From Lentinus brumalis (taxonomy: Eukaryota; Basidiomycota; Agaricomycetes; Polyporales; Polyporaceae), in the NCBI GenBank assembly GCA_001792895.1, contig MARA01000024.1, positions 248,001 through 312,000 on the forward strand: DNA of 64,000 nucleotides, read 5' to 3'. Position 1 is the stretch's first letter; each line of letters starts with the position of its first letter. The position numbers were made by a program, and so were the translations under genes. Below the pieces are notes generated by a model. That model made no database searches. It was not told the DNA's origin and saw only the letters and a program-made list of their open reading frames with translations. Positions 1 to 11,400 of this stretch are shown here, one piece after another.

Positions 1-805
1 CCGAGTCTAAACGATGGCAGATGGCCGCTGGAATCAACGCGTGCCCTATGTTGATGATTCTCAAGCCTCCAAGGGAGGACAGCGTGCTGCGACTTCACAC
101 TGTAGTAGACAAAAGGCAGCAGAATGTGAATACGTATAAACTCGCGGCTCCGCTGCCAGACATCGAAGGGATCTTGCGAAACATTGTTAAAAGCATTGCA
201 GCATCATAGACGGGAAGGATGCTTACGAATACGCGTCATCCCGGAGCACGTTCCGAGGACACTTTTTACGACGCCGGATGGGACTATGGTTAGCCTGGTA
301 CTGCAACAGGGTAATATCAATAGCCCTGCGACTTACCAAATGGTAATGAACCATATCTTTGCTCAGTACATCGGCGTGCTCATGGACGTCTATCTGGATG
401 ACATAGTTATTTATTCTGATACAATTGAAGACCACATGAAGTATGTATGACTGGTGTTTGATGTCCTGCGCCGCGAAAGATTTTTTCTGGGTGCGGACAA
501 GATGCACTTCGCGCGGAAGTTGAAGATACTAGGGCATGTCATTGACGAGCGGGGAATAGCGATGGACCCGTACAAGGTCGATAGCGTGGTCAATTGGAAG
601 GTTCCGACGAATCAGAGCTTACTTAGTAGCTTTCTGGGGGCCGTCAGCTACCTCGCCCCCAACTGCGAAGATATTCGCATTCCTATGGGAGTTTGAGTTC
701 CTTTGACGGGCACAAGCAAGCCATGGAACTGGCTGGACCCCGACTGACCAGCGCGCATTTGAGCAGGTGAAAGAGACCGTGCACAAGTGGCGGAATAATC
801 GCAGG
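1..805 (+). pseudogene. Ty3/gypsy reverse transcriptase fragment, cut by the window edge
   Basis: Reads as the reverse transcriptase and the start of the RNase H region of a Ty3/gypsy Pol. Visible motifs are DGKDAY (out of frame), VLQQGN, the catalytic VYLDDIVIYS near 385-415, the ILGHVID block near 525 and a WNWLD / FEQVKETV block near 725-780 that normally opens the RNase H domain. It is broken by a frameshift near 205 and by in-frame TGA codons at 448-450 and 694-696, both at positions where arginine is expected, so CGA to TGA is the simplest cause. The left part lies outside the window. The right end stops abruptly at about 805, where a copia element on the opposite strand begins. It is related to, but not a copy of, the gypsy element at 8.2-18.9 kb. 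Confidence 0.85.
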
Positions 806-854
806 TAGACCCACATGCTGTGCTCGCAGACGAGCCGGTCAAAGCCAAGCTTCG

Positions 855-2213
855 TCAGGACCTCGTGCAGCTTCTCGTGCCAGCAACGGCCGGGTAGAGC
901 GACTTGCGCAGCCGCCACACCCACTCGGGAGTCTTCTCCTCGAAGCCCTCGGGCTGCTTCATGTAGACCTCCTCCTTGAGCTCGCCATTGAGATAGGCAG
1001 AGGAGATGTCCACAGACTTGAGTTTGAGGTCCTCGAGCGCAGTGATGGTGAGGATGGCTCGAATCGACGCCCACTTCGGAGTAGGGGCGAAGGTTTTGTT
1101 GTAGTAGAAACCGGGGCGCTGCAAGAAGCCTTTCGTGATGAGGCGACCCTTGTACCGCTCGATCGAGCCGTCAGCATTGCGCTTGACCCGGAAGACCCAC
1201 CGAGAACCGATGGCCTTGCGCCCGGGAGGCAGCTGGACAAGCTGGAACGTGCCGTTCTCGACGAGGGACTGGATCTCGTCTGTGCAGCCTTGAGCCACCG
1301 CTCGCGCTCCTCCGGCTCGAGCCTCATGACCTCGGAGATGGACCGAGGCTCACCAAAGTGCTCCTGGCTCGCCTTGGAGCGTGCTCGACCACCGACTCGA
1401 ATGCAACAGCCAGAGCATCGTCATACGAGAGGTAATCAACCAGCTCGTCGTCCGAGTAGACGTGCTCAACGCTGGCCATCATCACCTCGAGTGTGCACTC
1501 GAACACGTCCTCATGACCGTCCGCTAGGAGGTGATGCGGAGCCGCTGGGGGACGAGATTGCGATGTTCAAGGGCACGATCATTGAGCGAGCCTTGGAAAC
1601 GCATCGAGCGAGCAGGGAGGTGCTTCCGAGCGAGTGCAGGATACGGTTTGAAACCGCTGTGTGTGTCTGCTTCCTCGTGCGCGGAGGGGCGGCCGGCTGA
1701 GCGCGGAGGGGCTGGTGCTGGTGCAGGCAGGCTCGGAGCGCGTGATGACAGAGCAGGAGAGCCGTCGCGCGGAGCATGAGGTGCAGGGGCTGGTGCAGGA
1801 GGCACAGGAGGTGCCGGATCATCTGAATCCGCTCCCCCCTGATCAGGCAGCTCTGGCGCATCCGGACCACCAGGAATGTCCACTTTGTCGAGGGGCAGGC
1901 CAAAGACATTGATGGGGACGAACTTCCGAGATGCAAAACGAGGGATAGGATGGCGGGTGAGCTTGCCGGCAAGGCAGGGCTCGCAGACAGGGTCGGGCTT
2001 GCGCTTCGAGCAGACAACGAGGCCGACAACAAGACCCTTCTTGATCACCGAGCGAAGATCGTCCAGGTTGACGTGCGAGCAGCGCTGGTGCCATAGCGAC
2101 TCGTCTTCCTCACAGGTAGAGGATGCAGAGAGCGTGTTCTTTGTCTGAGACACCGTGTGGCCGAGGAGATAGCCGATATTGTGCTCATTGACTCGGGCCT
2201 CGAAGCGCTACTC
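855..2213 (-). pseudogene. Pre-integrase and partial reverse transcriptase of copia A
   Basis: Near 2,090-2,000 the translation shows the integrase zinc-binding segment (LWHQRCSHVN then CEPCLAGK). It then jumps into a proline/alanine-rich linker with no DDE core, which implies an internal deletion. From about 1,298 to 860 the copia reverse-transcriptase N-terminus is clear: NGTFQLV, GSRWVFRVK, ERYKGRLITKGF, then VDISSAYLNGEL and EEVYMKQPEGF. It is split over at least two frames. The catalytic YVDD block is beyond the truncation point and absent. Confidence 0.75.
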
Positions 2214-3445
2214 CCCTGATGGTAGAAGAGCGCACTTGATGCGCGCAACTCGACGGTGTAGCCCTTCTCGCGCGTGAGGTGGAAGACAGACAGTAGATTG
2301 CTGGCAAGCGCAGGAACATGCAAGACGTCGTGTAGTACAACCACAGGCGGTACAACCCCTCCCCTCTTCGCCGGCTGAAACACCACAGACCCCAATCCAG
2401 CTGAGTAGACGATGTGCGAGTTGGCGAGACGGATGGGGATGATGTGCGGCGAGTAGGAGCGAAAGCAGTGACGGTGAGGGGTCATGTGTGCAGAAGCACC
2501 TGTGTCGGTGTTCCAGTTAGCTGCTGCCGGCGAAGAGAGCCACGAAGCGCGATCCGAGATGGATAGCAGCGCAGAAGCACAACCAGCACTCACAGTAGCC
2601 GCACCAGCGGACTCCTGGGCGGTGTCCGGGCCGTTGTTCGAGTCCTTCGACGCCTCCGACGCGTTCTCCTTGTGCTTGCCCTTCCCGGAGCGGTACTGGG
2701 TGCGTTGCGCGGCCTTCTCCTTTGCGCGTGCGCTGGCATCGCGCTTGGAGAAGCACTGGTCCTCGGAGTGACCGGAGCGACCGCAGAACGTGCAGGAGAG
2801 GGTGGAGGCCACGTGGGAGAGGACGGGAGTGGATGAGGGCGCACCGGGCTGGTTTTCGAGCGCAACGAACGTGTCTTGCAGCTTCTCGAGCGTGAGGGAG
2901 TCGTCGAGCAGCAGGGTCTGACGGAGGGTGTTGTATTCGGCCGGGAGAGCACGAATGAGAGCCATGAGGACGAGTTCGTCGTCCAGCTCCTCGAGATCGA
3001 AGCCGGTGGGACGGAGGGCCTTCATGTCGGACTTCAGCTGTGAGGCTTGCGTCGAGAGGGTGCTGAGGGACTCGTCCTCCGCCTTGGAGAGGGATAGGAG
3101 CGCGTTGTAGGTGTTAAAACGCGTACCGGGACGTTTCTGCATGTGCACGGCCTCCAGCTTCCACCACATTGCATCAGGATCGTCTCGGATCGACTCCAGG
3201 TGCATCTGCTGCTCCCTCTCCACACAATTCCATATCTCCCCAGCAGCCAAGTCCAACCTCCCATCGTAATCACGAAGTTCTCGGCGCTCACCTGCGTCGA
3301 GGGGGATGGTGAACTCCGGCCGCTTCTCAGTGCCCTGCACGATGCGCAGAGCACCAATGGTGCGAAGCCTAGCCTCCATATCGAGCCTCCATTGCTGGTA
3401 GTTGCGATTGGTGAGCTTGGGGAACGTCGGAGCGGACGGCGCCAT
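2214..3445 (-). pseudogene. Gag and protease region of copia A
   Basis: Translated from the ATG at 3,445 (MAPSAP...), an upstream in-frame extension being 5' leader. It shows the copia-type Gag polyprotein fold region (WRLDMEARL near the start, then the conserved helical block containing MALIRALP.EY), a CCHC zinc knuckle (CTFCGRSGHSEDQC near 2,790) and a retroviral aspartic protease with the DTGASAHM motif near 2,500. Frame is lost near 2,210, shortly after the LHVPALASNLLSV block typical of the copia protease/pre-integrase boundary. Gag would package the RNA in virus-like particles and the protease would mature the polyprotein. In this copy the product cannot be complete. Confidence 0.8.
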
Positions 3446-3667
3446 GAGCATAGGAGGGCGACGTGGCGAGGGGGCGACGATGAAAAGATGGAGAGATTTC
3501 GAGCAGAACTGGGGGAGAAATCGACAAAGGATTGACAGAGGGGTTCCAGAGCGAAAATGCGACAAGCAGAGGACAGGGGCACGAGAGGGGGCCCGGGGGA
3601 CGACTGTAGAGCGATGGACTGGCGGGTATGGACGTCTAGAGGCAGTCAGAGCGCAGGGCTCATAACC

Positions 3668-3846
3668 TGTTGGCTGCAGTGCGCCTCAGAGCGATCACAA
3701 TGGCCTATGTCAAGCTCTGTGAAGTCTAATATATTGACAAAAGCGAATCTACACACCTATGTCAAGCTCTGTGAAGTCTAAGGACCCCAGAGCTTGACAA
3801 GCGCGCTGTCTACGGTGCGTGTTACATAAGCTATACAGTTGTAACA
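3668..3846 (-). repeat. Candidate 5' LTR of copia A
   Basis: On the minus strand the sequence ends in AACA directly before the primer site at 3,656-3,667 (GGTTATGAGCCC), and begins with TGTTAC (3,846) or TGTAAC (3,826). It contains two copies of a 26-bp direct repeat. No matching 3' LTR is present because the element is truncated, so the boundaries cannot be verified by LTR comparison. Confidence 0.5.
3704..3781. repeat. Two 26-bp direct repeats
   Basis: The same 26 bases (CCTATGTCAAGCTCTGTGAA followed by GTCTAA) occur at 3,704-3,729 and 3,756-3,781 without mismatch. They lie inside the candidate LTR of copia A and may be a duplicated transcriptional element of that LTR. Confidence 0.9.
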
Positions 3847-5543
3847 GCCACAGCCAAAGAAGCGCTGAAGAAAATCAACAAAGAGCGAAAAGAAAAATGC
3901 ATGAAAAGTGCGGAGGTCAAGAGTTCAATCCCAGGAAATAAAAAACATAAAGAAGCGCCGATATATCAAAAAGGAAGAGGGGCGTCAGCTAGTGCTTTGT
4001 GGCGCTAGTAGGGTGCACTGCATGCGTCCTTGCGTGCAAATATGAACTTGACGCCGTCACGGGAACCGGAGATAGAGCTCCGAGTTTAACACCGCAGGCT
4101 GCAGGTGAAAGTGCAGGGCATCATCTGCATCATCCACTGCCAGCTTCTCAATGTCATTACCAGCATGGTTACAGACACAGTACTTACTGCACATTGGCAC
4201 CACTAGATCCCACACATACAATTCTGGATCCCTGGCATGCCTGCAACCACCTCTCAGTGCCAACCATTATCATCTTGCTCCGAGCCAGCTCCTCCCTGTG
4301 GACCCTGCCCAATGTCTGGCATATCCGATGATGCCTTTTTCCACTCTCCTCCATTGCCAATCTGCATATGGACAGACTGTTATAACTCAGACACTATGCT
4401 TGACAAGGACACCAAGATTTGTTGCATTCTGCACATCCCAGGTAATGGTATCTACTTCTTGGCCCGGAGTTCTGTAAGGTGTAGAAGAAGGGACTCATAT
4501 TCAGATGCAGGGATGGTATTCAGTGATTCTTCCCCCGCTTCTTTACCTACTGGGCAGACTAGTCCAAAAAGTCAGCATTCCCTCCAACCCTTCCAGTGGT
4601 TGATCATGTCCACTCCAACTGATGGCTCCTTACCAGGATTATCATTGCCACTCTGAAGCCCCTTGCCAAGTGCTTGTGCCCACGATGTCTGACTGAGAAG
4701 GCAGAGGTTTCCAAAGCAGGCACTGCAGCAGATGACGAGTGGGAGACAAGCAAGTGATGCACAAATGATGCCGCCGTTCACAGCAAGATCTGGCATGCAA
4801 GGGAACTCATCTTCAGAGGCTAATCCCTTGAAAGCAAGCACATCAAGAAGCTCCTTGTATTCCAGTCATTAAATCAAATCTGTGTATGTCCGCGAGCTGT
4901 TATATCCGGCACTATGTTCAACCAGCTGATAACTTGATCAGAGTGCCTTCTCCACACTTCTATCTGATCAGGGTCCCAATGTTGAGAAGCTCCTCACTCC
5001 TGACTTGATGCATGAGTTTGAGTTGGGAGGGTATAACAATATTTTTGCACACATGAGCTCATGTATATCCTCGAAACACCTGGAGTGAGTGGGGAAATTG
5101 TGCAGGAGTTAGACAACAGATTCACAATTCTCCAACACAGCATGATCAAAGAGTGAGTTGACAGACACATTTGGCATATGACAGGATGTGCCAAATGCCA
5201 CCCTTGGGACTAGTGATGCAAGGTCCAGTTGCAGGACTGGTCAATAACTGCAACTGAACGGGAACTGCAAGCAAAAAAACCGGACCTCAACTGGAAACTT
5301 ACCAGTCCAGCTGCAGTTCTGTTACCAGTCCTCCTTTATCAGCCAGTAAATATAACCAGACTTGACCGGACCCTGCAACACTACTTGGGACAGAATCATA
5401 TATGTTACCTCAAGCACAATATCTCCTTCAAGAAGAGGCTCACGGGACAGGGGACAGGACTATGAAGCTATAGATCTTCATAAGTGCACTCGCAAGTATC
5501 TGAGTTCCACAATTCATACTCATAATTGTGCAAATACACCCCA

Positions 5544-5567
5544 CAAGTATGAGTACACTCATACTTG
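5544..5567. repeat. Short inverted repeat in a palindrome-rich zone
   Basis: CAAGTATGAG (5,544-5,553) is followed after 4 nt by its reverse complement CTCATACTTG (5,558-5,567). The next 50 bases keep repeating ACTCATGAGTAT-like palindromes. Function unknown. Confidence 0.7.
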
Positions 5568-6244
5568 CGGGTGTGATACTCATGAGTATGAGTATACTTA
5601 TGAGTGCTCAAATGGGCAAGTTACTCGTGAGTCACTCCTTCAAACTTACACACAATTGTGATACTGCTGAGGTCAAAATACATTTATCCACAGTGTGTTC
5701 AAGCAGACTATACTATCTTATGCTATAAATCAAAAAGCTTGGGAATCTCGGAATCAGAATCAGGTTCACCAGCTGCCACCAGTGCGTTTATTGCATGTGG
5801 ATCCAGCACCATCCCAATATGTTATATGCCAGAACCCTAGGTCCAATGGGCGACACACAAGGAGAACTTAACCTTGTAACCCCACCCAAGCATCAGACTT
5901 GAATAGCTCAGCCAAGTGAGTGTGCTCAGCAGCCGCTGAGATTGTCTGCTCTGCTGGTGCAGAGGCTTTCCCACACCACACGGACAGAAGCTGTGACCAG
6001 TCAGGACATCATAACCACCAACAATGTATCTATAAGAGGCGATTACATGCACAATGTTGCACTGCTCATCAAAGGTGAGACATGGATTCAGGGAACTTTG
6101 AGGCAGAGTCAAACTGTCCTTTAAACCAAGGTTTGGCCAGCATCGTTTGCACAACAAAAAGAACTTGACATGCATGGCCTGTAGTGTTGCAGGGTCCAGT
6201 TCCAGGACCAGTCCGTCCAGGACCATACCAGGAATGGGACCGAA

Positions 6245-6281
6245 CTGATTTAGGACTGATATTGGTCTGGTCCTAAATCAG
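6245..6281. repeat. Inverted repeat within a GGTCC-rich zone
   Basis: CTGATTTAGGAC (6,245-6,256) and GTCCTAAATCAG (6,270-6,281) are perfect 12-bp inverted arms around a 13-nt spacer. They lie in a stretch saturated with CCAGGACC and GGTCCTGG words. Confidence 0.75.
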
Positions 6282-6498
6282 TCCAGTCCTGGTCCTGGTC
6301 CTGGTTCTGGCTACCTCGGTCAACTGTTATTTGAAGGTTTTGTGAATTGTTTGACCATTTCATGAGCTTAATGAGCTTATCATGACTTGTGTTGACCCAG
6401 ATTACGCATTTTTGATCAAGCTTATCTCGTCTTATCTTATCTCTGCCAGAAGCCAACAGATTCTGCTTGTATTCAGAGTTTGTAAAGGCATTATGGCT

Positions 6499-6537
6499 CT
6501 AGTCTTGACCAAGACCCTCCACTTGTGGAGGGTCTTG
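6499..6537 (-). other. Hairpin followed by CTAG: candidate Helitron 3' terminus
   Basis: On the minus strand a perfect 13-bp stem with a 2-nt loop (6,510-6,537, arm CAAGACCCTCCAC) is followed 7 nt later by CTAG (6,499-6,502). Helitrons end in CTRR shortly after a hairpin, and the minus-strand Helitron coding region ends 0.8 kb upstream of this point. Against it, the base after CTAG is A, whereas canonical Helitrons insert 5' of T, and the loop is very short. It could instead be an intrinsic hairpin of the neighbouring relic. Confidence 0.35.
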
Positions 6538-6684
6538 TAACAAAGTCGGGCTTTAGTAAAGGGTCTGTAGGGTGCGCTCCAGTAAACACTCCGATTAGTA
6601 GTGTACTTACCCAGTCAATATCTCAGTTGTTACTCCGGATAAGAAGATTTGTAGTTATAGCACAGCTTTGCATTTGAGTGCCTG

Positions 6685-7260
6685 GTGAACGACCGTGCGG
6701 TTGCGTCCGAACTCGATGCTACTCTCTACACTTGTAATGGCATGAGTTCTACCGCTACAACGCCTCTGCGATCAAGGCCAACCACGCCTCCAAGTGGCAG
6801 CACAATATTTGAGGCTCTTTTAGCCACACCACACAGGCGGAAGACACCACGGTCGAGCACTCCGAGCCCCTCAGCCCCTGATACCGGCACCAGCAGGCTC
6901 CTCCCACCAGCAGCTCCTCCTCGATGGCCTCATACGAATCACCAAGTCAAGCTGGAGACACTCGAACGACCAACGACTGAGATCTTTGGATACTCTCCCC
7001 GGCCTTGGCAGTCGAAGGTTGCTGTGAAGTTATTGGAAGGTCATGATGTCATAGTAGTGGCGGGGACAGGCGCAGGGAAGTTGCTCATCTTCGGGATGCT
7101 TGCACTCGCATCTGCACTTGTGGAGTTTGACGGACTCGTGCTTGTTATCTGTCCCCTCAAGGCACTACAACTCGACCAGGTCAGATTGCAATGACTTGTT
7201 TTTGCGGCGAGTTCACTTGGGTGGGAGTGGGCCATTACTGGCAAGGTACGATTGATGAGT
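6685..7260 (+). pseudogene. RecQ-type DNA helicase N-terminal fragment
   Basis: The translation carries the start of a superfamily-2 helicase core: FGYSPRPWQSKVAVKLLEGHDVIVV resembles the Q motif and entry strand, followed by a Walker-A-like AGTGAGK and the motif Ia block VICPLKALQLDQV. The residue after GK is Leu, where Ser or Thr is required to bind ATP-Mg, and frame is lost about 10 codons after motif Ia. No DEAH/DEVH box or C-terminal half follows, so this is a dead 5' piece. It faces the opposite way from the adjacent Helitron. About 34 bases of its 3' end (7,225-7,258) recur with 4 mismatches at 33,876-33,909. Confidence 0.7.
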
Positions 7261-7346
7261 TTGGGAGAGTTCCATGAGGTGAGAGAGTTATAGATGGAGA
7301 TATGATATATGATAGAATAGTTGTATAACTGTCTTGAAAGTGAACA

Positions 7347-8187
7347 TCACAGCTTGGTATATAGTAGCATTGCCATTACATAGTCATCTGCAGTCTGCAA
7401 CTTCTTATGATTATAGTTCACAATATTATCATAGTAGACAGGTTTGCCTCCATTAGCCACACCATCATGATACCACACTCCACCTGATTTATCTATAATG
7501 CGGGAAACAAAGTGACTTGGTTTATGGTAAATGATTCCACATAGGCAATGCATCTGAGTAGTCTGTGCCAATATAATCTGTCTTTCAATGACCATTTTGT
7601 CTCTAGCAATGAAGGCCAGTACATTGGGAAGGGTCTCATAGTTCTCCACTTTGTGCAAGTTCCGCTCACACTTTATACAAGGCCTGCTGGTTTTCTGTAC
7701 ACTCAAGGCATTCATCCACTGGGTTACTGACTTTCCTCTGTGAGTACCTAACTTGGAGGGATTATTCTTCCAAAATTCAGAATCACAAGTCCAAACTACA
7801 CAATGTCCATACTCATATTCAGGTTCAGCTTCACATGATCAGCATATATATTGGGTTTGAAGCACTGGAATTGTGACCTGAAGAGTTGCACGCACTAATG
7901 TGTATATATCTGTTGGGTCTGAGCCCTTTGCCCCCAGCTCTGGAATCTTTGTACCTAAAGTATTTCTGAAAGTATTTCTGACTGCAGACAAACTGAGAGG
8001 GGTATCTGTGCATGCCTCTCTGAATAGATCACCGAGATAGCCCAAAGTATTATTTTGTGCAGGAATGTGATTATTCCAACTATCCTTGCAGTCCTCATAC
8101 AGTGCCAGTAATATCACCAGAATACTATCATATGCACAGCTGTGATTGACACTATCCCATTGGAAACCTCTTATCTGTTGCCCTACC
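7347..8187 (-). pseudogene. USP-like cysteine peptidase domain, C-terminus of the Helitron protein
   Basis: Read from the right, FQWDSVNHSCAYDS (near 8,160-8,120) resembles the cysteine box of ubiquitin-specific peptidases. It is followed by helices, then a CxxC pair (ICxSC, near 7,840) and a second CIKC pair (near 7,680) like the zinc-binding fingers of USPs, then SHFVSRI and VWYHDG (near 7,500-7,450) like the histidine box and its aspartate. One TGA (7,839-7,841) interrupts an otherwise continuous frame ending at 7,347. Across the gypsy insertion the frame continues exactly: ...IKASQPP on the far side (18.92 kb) joins VGQQIRGFQW here. A role in trimming ubiquitin-like modifiers or the transposon polyprotein is inference. 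OTU peptidases are known in some Helitrons; this one looks USP-like. Confidence 0.65.
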
Positions 8188-8191
8188 GGTG

Positions 8192-8438
8192 TGTAACGGA
8201 CGTACATTGGTTCGGAGCGCCCGCGATTAGATAGATGCTGAATGCTTGCATAATCATGATCTACTACTGTACAATAAGATAGTGGCTGCATCTACTGTAC
8301 AGTGCCGCTTGTATATCCTGCTCGAGGCGCGGTGAGAAGGGCATCTTCTCACCGCCCTATCGCTAGTATACGTTCACCTAATCTATAGGTCTTGGACGAG
8401 TCTAGCCCTGGGTGTGAGACGACCATCTGTGCTTTACA
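8192..8438 (+). repeat. 5' LTR of the gypsy element (247 bp)
   Basis: Starts TGTAACGGACG and ends CTGTGCTTTACA. It is preceded by the target duplication CGGTG at 8,187-8,191. It aligns end to end with the two parts of the 3' LTR (18,134-18,242 and 18,780-18,917). It contains a short GGTGAGAAGGGCATCTTCTCACC foldback near 8,330-8,353. Confidence 0.95.
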
Positions 8439-8480
8439 TCCTTTTTTGACTCGCCTCGCCAACATAGACTAGGCGACATC

Positions 8481-11400
8481 ATGTCTCAACACCGCAATTC
8501 GACAAACCCAATCACCGCGAGAAGCACCGACCCTGATGCTTCTTCGTGGGAGACTCTCCCCGAGTCTCAACAATATGCAACAGCGCCGATCAAGCAACTC
8601 AAGTCGGCAACCGGACTACCGACGCGCATCAGCCCGCCGGGCCTCGTCCGACAAAATCATATGCCGCCATCACCATCGCTGAACAGAGGCTCATACGCAG
8701 GTGTGATTGGTGAGTTACCCCTCCTACAACCCTATCCCTCGCGAGTTGGCATTCGAATGCAACAAGTGGACACTGGGCCGCCGCCGCAAGCGACAGCGAC
8801 CTCGCTATCCACGCCCCCGTCAGACACTTCACGCAGACCCAGACCAGAACATGGCCCTGGCCTGACGGGAGCGTTGACACAAAGCCAGCTAGCACTGCGC
8901 AAACAAGTCCGACTCCGTACCCAGCAGCTAGAGGAGCACGCCAGTGACCTCAAGCTGCTACGGGAACGATCCATGGGGATATTATGGAAATATGGAGATG
9001 AAATGAGTGCGGCGATGGCGCGTACTAACCGTGCCCTCGATGACAATAAGCATACCCTCGAGGACATGGAAAGAACGATGGCCATTACGTGGCAGGCATT
9101 GGGGCTCCCCCCACTGACCGAGGGAATCCCAACCAACGAGCCGCGCCGCATGAACACGAACCTCGACTCAGTCCCACAGCAAACGGGCGCACTGCCTCGA
9201 CCGATGTACGCCGAGACGGTGTCAGACCATAGTCAGTCATTGCTGCCCAGGCAGGATGGCGAGTCCCTGGCCAACTATGAAAGACGGGTGGACATGGAAG
9301 TCCGAAGGCAAGGACGCATAGTACAAGCTATACAACCTAACATAGAGCATGTACTTCGCAATACAGCCCCCGGTGATCGCCTGCACATGGCACGGACGAT
9401 CACAGTGGACACCCCAAACCTACAAAGTGGCGTCGGTTATCGTGGATGCGGCGACGCGTCCCGCGACAGACCTCCGCACGAGCCCGCGACAGACCAGTAT
9501 GCCGACTATCGCGATACATATACGGGTATACTGAATGCCCAACATGACCGCATGAGAAGGCAGGCCGCAGAGGGCCCCCTCCCCTCCATGTACCGCCCCT
9601 ATCATGATGTCAGCCCTTTGCCCGGAGACTGAGCAGGTAATTCCATAACGGCAGCACTTCGCCCTGGCGGAGTGCGCTATGGTAATACTGTAGTATATAA
9701 CGCAGGTCAACCAGTGAGCGTGCTTCAGTTGATGGCGAACACGCACACTGTGCAGTTGGACCAGGCGCATCCTCGAACGCACCTGGATGCTCTACTCGGA
9801 CAGATTGTGCAGAACATCAGACACAAAGTAGGGGAGCGAATCCCCATCCCAGAAGGGATGAAACACCCAAAAATTGAGGTACCGGCCAAGTACGGCGGTG
9901 CAAACAGCCACCAACTGTTCTACACATGGTTGGACGGTGTTCTGGACTGGATGCACGCCTACAACATATGTGGGCCCGATGCAGACCAACACCGACTGAT
10001 CTACCTGCGCCAGCATCTCAAAGGGGATGCTGACGACTGGTATGCTCAGGAGATAGACCACCCCGACAACCTGGAAACACCATTGTTCGAGACAGCTGTC
10101 TGCAAGTTGCACAATAGATTCGTGCACTCGAGTACGGCCGCTAAGGCAACCGAAGAGTTTGCTAAGTGCCACTACCAGGCACAAAACGGCATTGAGCGAT
10201 TCACTGCCGACCTGTGTCGGAAAGCTAAGGAGATGATTGAACACCCGGGGAGCTACGAGATGCACCTCTGGTTGTTCAATGGGCTCCCGGAAAACATATG
10301 GCAGAACCTACGGGTCAATCGTGGTATCACCCCAGAATATAACACCTGGGATGATATCCTCAATCACGCCCGTCAACTAGAAGAAGCCTACTCGAACATG
10401 GATAGCGTCTCGAGCTGCAAGTCGACCCACAACTCCGCGTCCCACTTAAGTTGTGCCAACGACCGTGGAGACAGACACCAAAACAAACTGGGCAGAGACC
10501 GCTCCCGATCGCGATCGCGCAATGCCCGTCATCCTCGCGGTCGCGAACCAGCAAGCACGTCTCGGGCGGTACCAGGAGCAGGACTCACTAAATTCCCGCC
10601 CCGGCCAGCCACCCCTATGACCCGGTCGAAGGATGATATGTGCTTCGCCTGCGGCCAGCCGGGTCACTATAGAGGTGATGCGGCATGCCCAAAGAACAGA
10701 GACACACGACCAAAAGCTCAATTCCACGGCCAGCGGCTCGCGACTGTGTCCGATGATGAGTCGGACCATGGTAACGGCCATTGGGAAGGATCTCAATACA
10801 CGTCCTCACCCAATGATCCAGGGAATGGATCTGAGGGGGAGGGTGAGAAGGCAGACCTTGACGACACTGCATCGGAAGTTATGAGAGCACACGCAATGTG
10901 CATAGTTAGTTGCGATATGGACTCGGAGGATGACTTGCCTATAGCCCGTGTCAATGCTATGCGAGTGGTTGACGACAGCGACAGCGATGTGGACAGCAAA
11001 AGAGGCTACCACGTTGATGACAATGCTGAACAGTATGATGACATGAGCGAGATGGGATCGGAGGATGATACTGTCTTGCCCGTGAAAGTACGAATGTGTG
11101 CAATGGAATGCGTTACTGCACCCCGCAAACACACCGCAAATGTACATTGCAAGGCCATGACACCCGTCACGGTGCAACCATACAGGGATCCCCAACTCCA
11201 CTCGACGCTCTGTGCATTGGTCAACATCAATGGGACGGATGCATACACCCTGTTTGATACAGGGAGCACCACCAACTCCATTACTCCGGAGTTTGCGCAC
11301 ATATCCCGAGCACCTAAGATCGTGCTGGAGGAGCAGGTGATCCTCCAGCTCGGCTGCTCGGGCAGTCGATCAAAAATCAACTATGGTACACGAGTCCCGG

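Larger units (their letters stand above)
806..3846 (-). mobile_element. Truncated Ty1/copia retrotransposon (copia A)
   Basis: Minus-strand copia element with, in order, a candidate 5' LTR (3,668 to 3,826 or 3,846), a tRNA-Met primer site (3,656-3,667), Gag with zinc knuckle, protease, pre-integrase region and the first half of reverse transcriptase. The reverse transcriptase, RNase H and 3' LTR that should follow are missing: similarity ends at about 806 after a KLHEVL..GFDRL block. The integrase catalytic core is also absent, because the pre-integrase HHCC segment runs directly into a proline-rich linker near 1,950. The element is therefore non-autonomous and dead. The exact LTR start is uncertain because two TGT starts on the minus strand fit (3,826 and 3,846). 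Confidence 0.8.
3847..6498. other. Gene-free, AT-richer spacer with hairpin-rich repeats
   Basis: No open frame here has recognisable domains, codon bias or paired splice signals. Two short zones (about 5,219-5,400 and 6,185-6,310) are dominated by ACTGG, CCAGT, GGTCC and GGACC words, which fold back on themselves. A third zone (5,540-5,625) is built from AGTATGAG and its complement. These look like decayed non-autonomous repeats rather than genes. Confidence 0.6.

Noticed and set aside
3895..3940. tRNA-like B-box sequence (AGTTCAATCCCAGG)
   Set aside because: No A box or cloverleaf can be formed with the upstream sequence; single motif only.
5660..6230. Protein genes in the open frames of the 4-6.5 kb spacer
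   Set aside because: Frames of 60-140 codons lack domains, start context and splice pairs, and overlap foldback repeats.
8439..8480. tRNA primer-binding site after the gypsy 5' LTR
   Set aside because: The sequence after the LTR (TCCTTTTTTGACTCG) does not resemble a usual initiator-Met primer site, and self-priming complementarity could not be established by eye.
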